Shown piece after piece: positions 7,658 through 16,419 of a stretch of DNA of 64,000 nt (position 1 is the stretch's first letter; each line of letters opens with the position of its first letter). Origin of the DNA: Conchocele bisecta (lineage: Eukaryota; Mollusca; Bivalvia; Lucinida; Thyasiridae); the NCBI GenBank assembly GCA_029237695.1, contig JAQRGA010000043.1, positions 620,001-684,000 of the forward strand, written 5' to 3'. The notes beneath the pieces are model-generated. The model was given only the letters and a program-made list of their open reading frames with translations. It did no database searches and was not told where the DNA came from. Position numbers and translations under genes: made by a program.

Positions 7658-9478
7658 ATGAGTATATACGGACCAGGTAGTTCTTCCGATTGGGTGACAA
7701 ATTCAAATAATTTGGAACCGGCAGAAGGGGGATTCATCCCGACAGAGGGACGACTTTTTAACTACCCAAAAAACAAAGGCCTTGATCAATAGAACTATAT
7801 CGAGGGCCACGGACGAGATTCACAAAAGTCTACTATCACAACTTAGAGAATATGCCCTGGCTGTGAATACACAAAGTCATGAAGAAACGCATACGGAACT
7901 AAACGAACTAGGTAAAAAAATAACCAAATTTAGAAAAGAGGCCCGGTTGGGGATTGATAAAGCCCGAGAAGACCGCCAGGTTGACATTACGGCGGTTTAT
8001 GATGCGTTGCGCTTAGAAGACTCTCTCAGCAAAGAAGCTACACTTGCTGAATTAGACGGGAAAATATTCGATTTTCGAAAAGAGGCCACGTCGGGTATTG
8101 AGAAAGCCCGAGAAGACCACCAGGCGGACCTTACGAAGGCTTATGAGGTGTTGCGCTCAGAAGACTCTCTCATCAGAGAAGCGGCACTTACTGAACTAGA
8201 TAAAACAATAACCAAATTTCGAAAAGAGACCCGGTCGGGTATTGATAAAGTCCGAGAAGACCACCAGTCGAACCTTGAGGAGGCCATTGCGGAGGCTTAT
8301 GATGCGTTGCGCTTAGAGAACTCTCATAGTAAAGAAGCGACACTTACCGAACTAGACGGTAAAATAGCCGAATTTCTGAAAGAGACCAGGTCGGGGGTTG
8401 AGGGGGTCCGAGAAGACCACAAAGAGGCCATTGCGGAGGCTTATGGGGCGTTACGCTCAGAGGACTCTCTCAACAGAGAAGCGGCACTTACTGACATATC
8501 GAAAAAATAACCGAATTTAAAAAAGAGACCCGGTTTGATCTTGATGGAGTCCGAACGGGTATTGAGAAAGCCCGAGAAGACCACCAGGCGGATATTACGG
8601 AAGCTTATAGGGGTGTTGCTCTAGAGGACTCTATCAACAGAGAAGCGACACTTACCGAACTAGATGGAAAAATAACCGAATTTCAAAAAGAGGCCCGGTC
8701 GGGTTGAGAAAGCCCGAGAAGACCACAAGGTAGCCATTGCGAAGGCTTATGAGGTGTTGCGCTCAGAGGACTCTCTCATCAGAGAGGCGGCGGTTGCTGA
8801 ACTAGATGGAAAAATAACCGAATTTCAAAAAGAGACCCGGTCGGGTATTGATAAAGCCTTAGAAGGCCACCAGGCGACCATTACGGAGGCTTATGATGCG
8901 TTGCGCTTAGAGGACTCTCTCAGCAGAGAAGCGGCACTTACCGAACTAGATGGAAAAATAACCGAAGTTTCTGATAAACTGAAACATGATCGTATAGCCG
9001 CGACCAAAGCTCTTGAGGAGGCCTCTTATGAGATTCGTACTGAGGCATATAACGCAAACAGGGCGCTTGCCGGAATAGTGAAAACAATGAAAACACCAAA
9101 ACGTGTCATAACAGTTTGGGCTGAGAAGCGGGGCCCATTGGTTGTGGGGCACTATGAATATTCGTTCGGTGCCAAAGCGAGTAATAATATGGGGGATACA
9201 CTATGACAGCTGCAGGTGAAGTTATCCAAATGGCGGTCTGCTCGGTTAATGCTAATGGTAAACCTGTGGGCGCGGTCGTGATAAATATTGTAGTAGATGG
9301 GGAAGAACGGGGGGTTGGAGTCACTAAAATCTCTGGAGATAGTTCGACGATTGTTTCGTTCGCCGGTAATGATCGAATTAGACTTTCCCAAGGTAGTGTT
9401 ATTAACTTTGTTACGAAAATCGGTGACTCAGAGAGTTCTTCCACTATTGTCTCATTGTTAATTGAACTTATTGTGTAA
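7658..9478 (+). pseudogene. Fibre-like attachment protein: short head, eight or so 48-residue coiled-coil repeats, beta-rich tip; several frame breaks
   Basis: ATG 7658 begins a 44-codon head (SIYGPGSSSD, RLFNYPKNKG) that shifts frame near 7775 in an A-rich run. From 7782 to 8510 repeats of 48 residues appear (ELDGKITEFRKETRSGI-type followed by DALRLEDSLSREAAL-type). They go on in a second frame (8505-8706) and a third (8754-9206). After the stalk comes YEYSFGA and then, following another break near 9195 in a G run, a compact beta-rich domain (AAGEVIQMAVCSV to SLLIELIV, ending 9478). Coiled-coil stalk plus C-terminal beta domain is the plan of trimeric viral fibres. The role is inferred from architecture and position after the penton-like gene. 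Confidence 0.65.
7905..8960 (+). repeat. 144-bp coding tandem repeats of the fibre stalk
   Basis: About seven or eight units of roughly 144 bases (48 codons) share GAACTAGACGGGAAAATA, AAAGAGACCCGGTCGGG and GCGTTGCGCTTAGAGGACTC-type blocks. Units differ by substitutions and small indels, and the indels account for the frame changes. Confidence 0.75.
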
Positions 9479-9507
9479 ATACTAATATATTGAACTAAAA
9501 TTTAAAT

Positions 9508-10193
9508 ATGAACGAATCACTATATTCAACTCTCAATACCACTCCACCAACACTGTATCCAACTCTCAATACCACTCCACCAACACTGTATCCAAAACTC
9601 TCAATACCACTCCCCCAACACTATATCCAATTAACGAAAGAAGTTCAGATTTTAGGTTGAATAATATCGTCGCTATGCAGGATATTTTAGTTAGAGAATG
9701 TGCAAATAGAAAAAGACACGCTAAAAAATATAAGCGCGCGGCAAACATAGCTGAAGCATCTAGTACGGTTCTGGCAAGTGTTTCTGTGTTGTGTGGGGCG
9801 GGGACTGCTGCAACGCTATCTACAATTGTAATGGTTCCACTTGCAGGGGTTTTGAGTGGAATTACCGTTTTATCTGGAACACTTTGTATGGTAATTAGGG
9901 CGGTGGGTGGAAAACTCGAGAAAAAAAGTAGAAAACATGATAGAATATCCGTTCTCGCTAGGTCTAAGAAAAATAGCATCGACGTTATGGTGTCCAAAGC
10001 GTTGGCCGATAAGAAAATATAAAATTTAGAGTTTGAATCCGTGGTGGAAGAAATGGGGAGATATGAAGAATTAAAAAATGATATAAGAATCAAGGCGCGC
10101 GCCACCATGCCCAAAATTGAGTGTACTGATTGGGATAAATTTAGGGTAAAACTTGGAAATAAAGTCGGAGGAAATGTTACAGCACCATTATAA
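9508..10193 (+). pseudogene. Viral membrane protein with LYPTLNTTPPT repeats, breaks near 9600 and 10018
   Basis: ATG 9508 opens into two or three 11-residue repeats (TLNTTPPTLYP). Near 9600 the frame shifts to one containing RSSDFRLNNIVAMQDI, a basic helix (KRHAKKYKRAANIAEAS) and a hydrophobic domain (LASVSVLCGAGTAATLS to GITVLSGTLCMVI). At 10022 this frame stops while another continues (FESVVEEMGRYEELKNDI) to the TAA at 10191-10193. I recall the basic helix plus Gly/Ala membrane domain from small proteins of the same element family. A membrane-remodelling or internal virion role is a guess. Confidence 0.6.
9521..9615 (+). repeat. 33-bp tandem repeat at 5' end of viral gene
   Basis: Three copies of a unit like AACTCTCAATACCACTCCAC plus CAACACTGTATCC, in frame (11 codons) except for the last junction. 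Confidence 0.8.
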
Positions 10194-10300
10194 AATAATT
10201 TTTTTAAAAATAATTAATTTTCCTATTTTTTCAAAATTATTAATTTTCCTAATTTTTTCAAAATTATTAATTATATTGGTGCAGTAAACAAATTTACATA
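10194..10300. terminator. Twin AT motifs at the end of the plus-strand viral block
   Basis: Two copies of TTTTCCTAATTTTTTCAAAA-type sequence followed by TTATTAATT, plus a TTTTTTTAAAAATAATTAATT run, directly after the last plus-strand stop. The same motif ends the ATPase gene near 2150. A transcription end or processing signal is inferred. Confidence 0.45.
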
Positions 10301-11164
10301 CCTATACAACATGTGTTTTTCACTGAGAATTACAAATTCAGTCGAGGATTACACTGTACACACCGTCTGTGTAATTGATACACTCGGCTCTGTTTACCTT
10401 GGTTATCAATTTACGTATGGGCCATAACCCGTGTAATTTATACACTCGGCTCTGTTTACCTCGGCTATCAATTTACGCATGGGCCATAACCCGTGTAATT
10501 TATACACTCGGCTCTGTTTACCTCAGCTATCAATTTACGCATGGGCCATAACCCGTGTAATTGAAACATTGTCGTTACAACATAAATTAATTACTATGTA
10601 ATAATAGGGGGTGTTCAGCTTTAAATTATTATATAAAATTAATTATAAAATTAACAAAATAACGAACCATCCCATGTTTTCTTTCGCCAATAGGTATTAA
10701 TAAATAATTATAATTTGCACACCATTTGTATGTTGTATAGGAAACTGATGAGTATATATATGTTTGTTGACCTTACAACAATTGGTCTCATCTCGTGCAT
10801 GCCATGTTGTTGATCCGGTATGACGTCCGTCTCGTCTGTTTAATGGTAGCAGTTTATAAATATGTGTGTATTTGGCGATGTAATTGCAAAGCTCAAAGGT
10901 GCCGGCCTAAAAGATTTCTGCCTAAGAGCTTTGCAATTTCGGAAACCAAATTCACACATAGGCTCGCCTTACTTCGCTGGTTTCTCTTAATTAGAGGAAT
11001 TGGCAATGGGGTTCAAGGCGACCCGTAAAACTAAACTGTGAGCCAACAGATGAGTGGGCTTAAGAAAGGTCCCAACACCCCAGTGGCTGGGTGCCGGCTA
11101 GAAATCTGCCCAGTCGCTGGGGGTGTTGTGCGCGAGTGGAGGCTTTTGCTATTTTTTTTAATTT
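10301..11164. other. Viral non-coding region with structured, GC-richer segment and T-run
   Basis: I find no convincing gene. A nested stem-loop at 10858-10960 pairs TATGTGTG...TTTGG with CCAAATTCACACATA and, inside, AATTGCAAAGCTC with GAGCTTTGCAATT. A second hairpin at about 11068-11130 pairs CAACACCCCAG with CTGGGGGTGTTG and includes two CCCAG(N3)CTGGG motifs. A TTTTTTT run follows at about 11152. Structure, GC rise and T-run fit a small structured RNA or an origin; neither is shown. Confidence 0.45.
10369..10563. repeat. 62-bp tandem repeat, three copies plus edge, in viral non-coding region
   Basis: Units begin at 10369, 10431 and 10493, with a partial one at 10555. Each holds GTGTAATTTATACACTCGGC, CTGTTTACCTCGGCTATCAA and GGGCCATAACCC. 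TGTAATTTATACA is itself nearly palindromic. The array lies in the only long gene-free stretch of the viral block, where a replication origin or terminal region could be. Confidence 0.85.
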
Positions 11165-11519
11165 TTACAAATTATTAATATCTTTATAAGCGATGTCGTA
11201 GAAATGTATATTCGTAAACGAATCGTTGGGTTTTAACAATTTTATATAATACACCTTAGTTTCATATCCGATACGCGTTATCCGTCTTAATGTTTTGTAT
11301 TTGCCTCTTGTATAGTTCACATAATTGTCGGTATAATATTGTAAATGCAACGTTTTTATCGGAGCGTAATAAATGACGCTGATATTTCATGTATTCGATA
11401 TCGCCTAGTGTTCTCATTTTATAGAATATATATACAGGATTATAACCCCCGTGTTCTTCATAAACTTCTTCAACACATCCATTAAAAATTTTCAATTCCC
11501 ATTGTATTGTATTATCCAT
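11165..11519 (-). pseudogene. Unidentified viral-block ORF with one frame break
   Basis: The ATG at 11519 (MDNTIQWELKIFNGC) follows an AT-rich stretch. The first frame runs to 11262. From about 11345 the neighbouring frame becomes the more protein-like one (TRIGYETKVYYIKLLKPND) and ends at 11165. An indel between 11262 and 11345 would join them to about 118 codons. I do not recognise it. It is lysine-, tyrosine- and isoleucine-rich, unlike the structural genes, and transcribed away from the zinc-ribbon gene's 3' end. Confidence 0.4.
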
Positions 11520-11624
11520 TTTGTTATAATTGGTAGTGTGTTTCTGTTCAATTTTCAATTTTATAAAATTAGTTTGATAATGTTTTTTTACAGTGTTTTA
11601 ATGCTGTAGAAACATCGTGACTTA

Positions 11625-11918
11625 TTAGATCGATTCTATCTTTCTAACTGACTTTCCGATTTGAATTATTACTAAACGATAATACTTGCGAGCACGTAAT
11701 CCCTTGTTAGCCATTCGATGAGTAGCCTGAGTGCCACCGCATGGTGGACATAGCAATGACTCGGCTTTGGTCCCTACCCCACAATGCCGACATGGGCGAG
11801 GCGAAACGGAACCTCTTCGCATCCATGCACGGTGATGTTTGCAATATTCATAAATACCGGTACGAAAACATCTCTCGTGACTACCTGTCTTCAACCACGC
11901 ACACTTAACTAGAACCAT
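11625..11918 (-). CDS. Small Cys/His-rich zinc-binding viral protein (97 aa)
   Basis: Intact ORF from ATG 11918, preceded by TATATATAATAACATA, which looks like a TATA promoter. Cys and His positions form likely zinc sites: an EYCKHH motif near residue 28, then CRHCGVGT and LCPPCGG, i.e. two CxxC pairs with a basic C-terminal tail. Similar small proteins accompany this kind of integrated virus as I recall, function unknown. A nucleic-acid-binding or regulatory (early) role is plausible. With the ORF at 11165-11519 it forms a separate minus-strand block beyond the non-coding region. Confidence 0.6.
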   Translation of the reverse strand: MVLVKCAWLKTGSHERCFRTGIYEYCKHHRAWMRRGSVSPRPCRHCGVGTKAESLLCPPCGGTQATHRMANKGLRARKYYRLVIIQIGKSVRKIESI

Positions 11919-12059
11919 TATGTTATTATATATACTGAGTATAACATAGGATTCTTATCTCTAATAGGGTGTATCTTCTCATGTCATAAATATATGGTCT
12001 CGCGGTTGATGAAAATATGTTCTCATACATACCCGCCGAACAGTAGGTGTGTTTTTAAA

Positions 12060-12145
12060 AATTATGCTTACTCCCCCCTTTGTGTTTTGAAAAATTAAAA
12101 TTATGCCTACTCCCCCCTTCGTGTTTTGAAAAATTAGAATTACTC
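12060..12145. repeat. 48-bp direct repeat, two copies
   Basis: Two copies of ACTCCCCCCTTTGTGTTTTG followed by AAAAATTAAAATTATGCCT, near the apparent end of the viral block. A short third echo ends at ACTCCCAT. Confidence 0.7.
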
Positions 12146-12186
12146 CCATTCTCATAAATATTCTCATAAAAATGGAGGAAAATCTG

Positions 12187-12293
12187 AGTAGTATATAAGA
12201 GTCATTAATTATAGCACCACCCGGTGGGAGGCTCCGCGTGTAGCCATTGGCTTCCAGAGGTTGGTGGTATCATTGTGACTCTTATATACTACT
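12187..12293. repeat. Inverted repeat with 18-bp perfect arms
   Basis: Arms AGTAGTATATAAGAGTCA (12187-12204) and its complement (12276-12293) enclose an inner ACCACC/GGTGGT stem and a GC-rich loop. It may mark the right end of the viral element or be a separate palindromic element; I cannot find a partner at the left edge. Confidence 0.6.
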
Positions 12294-12837
12294 GACTGTA
12301 CTATACTACTAATTGTCAATACTATCTTATTACTCAAATGTTGCAGGGTCTCATTGTATTGATGTGCTATGCGTTTAATATTCATATTTATTATATACCT
12401 ACCCATGAAATACATAGTTATACGATGTAAATACAAGTCATATGTTCTCATCGATGAAATAAACAACTTCCGGTGAAAATACGACTACTTCCGCTATCTA
12501 TATTCATAACGCGCATCTGCAGTGTATCACTACGCTAAAATATTTCCAAAGCTGATGAATTTATCGACAATACTACTTGAAAAATAAAGTTAAGACGAAG
12601 TTTGTTATTCATTTTGGTGACTTACATGGTAATATACTTTTTGCCAGATTGAATAGTTCATTGTAAACTAGGAACTATTTTATTTCTGTATTTAGAAAGA
12701 AAACAGCACAAATAGGCTGCAAATACACATTCATTACCGTATAAAGTCTAAACAACTGCTAAGTTCCATGGACCGGTATATAATAAATAGAATATTTATA
12801 TGTTTGCAATAAATATGAAATATATGTTCATAGAGTG
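12294..12837. other. AT-rich stretch without recognised feature
   Basis: No gene, exon or strong repeat was recognised here. Confidence 0.5.
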
Positions 12838-12899
12838 GTGTGAAATGTCCATATTTCACGAGTGCCGTGAGGCACTCGTGAAATATGGACATTTCACAC
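12838..12899. repeat. Near-perfect palindrome, 29-bp arms
   Basis: GTGTGAAATGTCCATATTTC...GAGTGCC followed by a GTGA loop and the exact complement. Probably a small hairpin element; no other copy seen in the window. Confidence 0.8.
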
Positions 12900-13738
12900 A
12901 ACTTGCAAAACTATAAATATCCTCTATATCACTGCTACGTGCATATTAGCATTTATTTTCATTATTCTTCGAGTGTATCTGTATGTATAAGTTATTGATC
13001 ACATATTGGATTTTTGAGGAATTAAATGCGAGGGAGCGCCAGCGACCCCAGCATTTAGTTCCTGAAACATACAATATGTGCACAATAACATACTTATAGT
13101 TCAGCCAAGTGTACAATACAATGTCACATCCGCGTATTGATTTTCCAATTCCTGTCGAGGTACTCATTAAATCTGGTAGTTTGCAACTTCTTGGGGTTAA
13201 ACATTGCAATACATGTATATGAAGTAACTAGAGCACAATTCTGCCCATCGATTGGCGTAGACAGTAGGGTGAACTACAAATTTTATATATGACTTGGCTG
13301 CTATTGGGATATAAATCACTCAGACTCATTATTCTGCACCAAAGACTGCAATAGCCATCATTGTTCATGTACAAACTTTAAATTATTATATAACAACATT
13401 GTATTATTTTTCCGGGGTTGCAACCCTCTCCCCCCCTCCCCCCCCAACCCCCCCCCCCCTGTTCAGCCACGGAGTTTACATAGATCACAGTTTACCACCA
13501 GTTGCAGTCCGAATTTAAATGCCGCAAAACACAGGAAACAACCCACTAGTTGCGAACGGTAACTCTTTCAATTACTCCCGGAGTAGATTGCAAGAGTTAC
13601 CTTCGCAAGTAGAACAACCCCCCCCCCCCCCCCGTTCCCCAAAATCTGGATCAGGCTACATACATGTGCTACGTAATGAAGAGCTACACCGACTACAAAT
13701 CCCATAAACCCCCTTTCTTCAGCAGTCACAGCTACAAA
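12900..13738. other. Non-coding stretch with poly-C tracts and hAT-like MITE remnant
   Basis: Contains a hairpin at 13016-13064 (GAGGAATTAAATGC / GCATTTAGTTCCT) and long C runs at 13424-13460 and 13618-13634. Between them is a copy of the CCCGTACCGTCC family remnant: GTAACTCTTTCAATTACTCC paired with GATTGCAAGAGTTAC at 13558-13605. No exon recognised. Confidence 0.55.
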
Positions 13739-13932
13739 TGGGACACGCCATGTGATTTTGTACCTTCAGACGTCTGCGTAATTTCATTAAATACGTTTAC
13801 AAAATTTACAATAACTTTCATAAATAAAGTAAAAAGTTCACAACAATTTCAGAGTACATTTATATTTTGTAATAGTATTTCATGCTATTACGCATATGTC
13901 CGAAGGTACAAAATCACATGGCGTGTCTCATA
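13739..13932. mobile_element. Palindromic MITE, family ACACGCCATGTGATTTTGTA
   Basis: Ends GACACGCCATGTGATTTTGT and ACAAAATCACATGGCGTGTC are inverted. Internal arms (CTGCGTAATTTCATTAAATA...) also pair. A second copy is at 37455-37690. This one ends 14 bases from the splice donor of the M13 exon at 13946. Confidence 0.75.
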
Positions 13933-13945
13933 TAGAATGTCATAC

Positions 13946-14085
13946 CGTTTTGGGTACTTCTGGAAGACGGAAAACATTTGGCGGAAGTATGGGACGGCCC
14001 TCACGACAATTGGTTCGCTCTTGTTGACGGGGATCTTCACGTGATCCAAGTCCATGATGCCCCGGATGTACCTCATCCAACTGAA
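13946..14085 (-). CDS. M13 metallopeptidase (neprilysin/ECE-like), exon 8 of those visible
   Basis: A 140-base exon between TTGCAG and GTATGA splice sites. It encodes FSWMRYIRGIMDLD...VVRAVPYFRQMFSVFQKYPK, which matches the neprilysin region where residues of the chain are described as a (V)VVxxPxYF...L/F motif. It enters in phase 0, matching exon 7, and leaves after two bases of an Arg codon. No continuation was found to the left before the viral block, so the next exon is probably beyond the window. Confidence 0.8.
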
Positions 14086-14117
14086 CTGCAACAGGAGATG
14101 AACATGGTGTACTAGTA

Positions 14118-14256
14118 GCGAAGGTAACTCTTGTAATCTACTCCCGTACCGTCCGTAGCTAGTTACGGACGGTACGGGAGTAAGTAACTCTTGCAATCTA
14201 CTCCCGTACCGTCGGTAGCTAGCTACGGACGGTACGGGAGTAATTGCAAGAGTTAC
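14118..14256. repeat. Palindromic repeat, family CCCGTACCGTCCGTAGCTA (two in tandem)
   Basis: Two inverted copies of AACTCTTGTAATCTACTCCC plus GTACCGTCCGTAGCTA and its complement. Same hairpin core as in the hAT-like elements at 41003-41274 and 51885-52013. Confidence 0.75.
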
Positions 14257-14734
14257 CGGTGTACGTAATGCGTGATACAACGTCTCGTGTTTGTAAACCT
14301 CATTGAGAAGCAAAGTACTGAAATAACTGAAACTGTATCGCCAGAAACAAAAGTAGGAAAGTGTGCCTGTCCGACACGGATGACCCGTTGGTAGCCTTTA
14401 TAACAAACTTGATCAGAGGTACCGGATGGTACCGGTCCCGGTTGGTACCGGTACCGGCTGATATGGGTCGTCGAGAAATGGCGACCGACAGCCATAGTTG
14501 ATGCTTCTAAAATAGATATATAAAATGACGATACATACAAATAGTACATACATCGCCCGCTGATATGACTGTATCTGTGACTGTATCTGACGATACAGTA
14601 ATCAGAAGGACACTAATGAACCCATTTTTAACTCTTTGAATGCTGAAAAACTTGTGGGCTATAAATAGTTCAAAACTAGCAAACGAAAAATCATCATATT
14701 TTCTTTTATTTCCCCTTGTAAATATCATGAATAT

Positions 14735-14800
14735 GTCTTGGAATTTCATTAGAATTGAGTCCTGAGGACTCAATTCTATTGAAATTCCAAGACATATTTA
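14735..14800. repeat. Hairpin related to the ATTTCATTAGAATTG core
   Basis: AATATGTCTTGGAATTTCAT / TAGAATTGAGTCCTGAGGAC and complement. It is close to the hairpin in the centre of the GAGCTCCAGATAAG MITEs (15384, 28245, 32311) but without their ends. Confidence 0.65.
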
Positions 14801-15383
14801 CAGAGAGAAATAAAACATATACTCCTAATTTGCTTTGCGGATATTTTCACTGTTAGCATGGAAATAGTTAACACGGAAAGAATTTGATAAAATTAACTTG
14901 ACACACGTACAGCAGTCATCACGACAAACGTGCATTTCCTGAATGGAATGTATGGTCCCGAAGACAAAACTAGTCTAAAATTAATTTACAAACATAAAAC
15001 ATACTACCTACCACGACAGACGAATCACTGACATAAATAACTCCAGCGATCATAATACGATACACAAGTATATACCAAATTACACCGCATTACAAGTATA
15101 TTCCAACATGGGTATGGCACTGGAACGGTCAGTGGACATACATTTCCCCATCGGCGGTAGCACTGTATTACATTCGTGGCAAGGCCATCGACGTTGGAAT
15201 ATTGTAGAAACCATTACTAACATGAATATAAATAAATAACCCAAGATATACCGTAATAATAAATATTCGGACACCATTTATTTAAGGAAACATACAAACA
15301 TATGGTTTCTCAACAACAGTGAGCGTGTCAATATTTAAGGCTAGTATGGCAGTAGTGTCTAATCACAATAACAACGTATAAGG
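14801..15383. other. Intronic stretch without recognised feature
   Basis: AT-rich intron sequence of the M13 gene. No exon or repeat with a partner in the window was recognised. Confidence 0.45.
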
Positions 15384-15785
15384 ACAGAGCTCCAGATAAG
15401 GTGCGTATTTGCGTAAATACCCAATTAAAATTGTCAAAAACCCAATTGAAATCAGAAGTAGTGACCATCAAAAAGCAATGAAATATTTGTGGTATCTTTA
15501 TCATGCTACAGAAAACAATAAACAGATCACAAATATAGCATATTTTCTTATTTTTCCATGAAAACACATCTTGGTATTTCATTAGAATTGTCTCCAAGGA
15601 GACAATTGTAATGACATACAAAGATGTGTTTTCATTTAGAAGCAAACTATTCAATGAGTGCAGTCTGCTGATGTGTAAACAGTTGTGTGATTATATTTTA
15701 CACAATTACAATTTTGAAATACACAATTCCTTCAGAAATGATGGAGTGACAATACTAAATTACTAATTCCTTATATGGAGCCCTG
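15384..15785. mobile_element. MITE, family CAGAGCTCCAGATAAG (copy 1)
   Basis: Left end GACAGAGCTCCAGATAAGG, right end CCTTATATGGAGCCCTGT. Inverted interior includes AAAACACATCTTGGTATTTC and complement. Other full copies are at 28245-28603 and 32311-32702. About 400 bp; no coding capacity. Confidence 0.8.
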
Positions 15786-15855
15786 TTAGTACATAATTTG
15801 TTTTGGGGGTTTCCCCAAAGCAAATTGTGTCCAAATATTTAGCGTAAATACGTAC

Positions 15856-15966
15856 CTGGATCGGGTCGCTGGATGCGGGCTCGGTAAAATTCAGGGCCAG
15901 TTCCTCAATTGTCATCCTGTTATAGAGGGCCTCGTTGTCTCGTCGGTCTTCAGAAGCCATGGATAT
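15856..15966 (-). CDS. M13 metallopeptidase, visible exon 7
   Basis: A 111-base exon (37 codons, phase 0 on both sides) between ATCACCAG and GTACGT. It encodes ISMASEDRRDNEALYNRMTI and EELALNFTEPASSDPIQ, matching the neprilysin segment with ERRDxxxLYNxMTIxEL. It joins exon 6 (ends ETEIAN) and exon 8 (starts FSW) in frame. A truncated copy of the 1.2-kb tandem unit begins right upstream of its acceptor. Confidence 0.85.
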
Positions 15967-16099
15967 CTGGTGATACATGAACGGGTCAGTGGTGGAAGGG
16001 CGCTAACTCCGTCATGGATCACACTTCAACGGGACCGTGCCATGAAGAAGTAGGGCACCGCCTTCATGACACGGATATCATCATTGCAATGGCCATACT

Positions 16100-16419
16100 C
16101 GATATATTTGATGATTAAAAGTATGCATAATTATTATGCTGAATGTATTACATTATCACAGCCATTTTCTAGCAAAGTATACTTTGAGGGAGTAATCATT
16201 TATTTTTCCCGAAATGCATTATTTCATATAGAACTAACGACTGCATATATTTGATGATTGAAAGTATGCATAATTATTATGCTGAATTTATTACATTATC
16301 ACAGCCAAAATGGCTGTGATAATTTAATAATTTCAGTATAATAAAAATTAATAAATGTATCCTTAAATTAAAAATTTCTCCCTCAAAGTATATTTTGCAA
16401 TGCAGGTGAAATAGGCTAC
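16100..16419. mobile_element. MITE, family GTAGCCGATTTCATC (recombined copy)
   Basis: Duplicated left interior (TTTGATGATTAAAAGTATGC twice), central TCACAGCCAAAATGGCTGTG palindrome, right end GTGAAATAGGCTAC. The left terminus is missing, replaced by the CCATTTT/CTAGCAAAG recombination joint. Confidence 0.75.

Noticed and set aside
11050..11080. Hammerhead ribozyme core (CAGATGAG ... GAAA)
   Set aside because: The core needs CUGAUGA; here CAGATGA, and the flanking bases do not form stem II. CTGATGAG at about 10746 lacks the GAAA and stems.
13080..13210. Possible further M13 exon (AAGTTGCAAACTACCAG)
   Set aside because: The translation does not match the expected NYLxW region and the phase is wrong.
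13888..14313. 141-codon ORF taken as a whole
   Set aside because: Only 13946-14085 is exon; both sides are palindromic repeat sequence.
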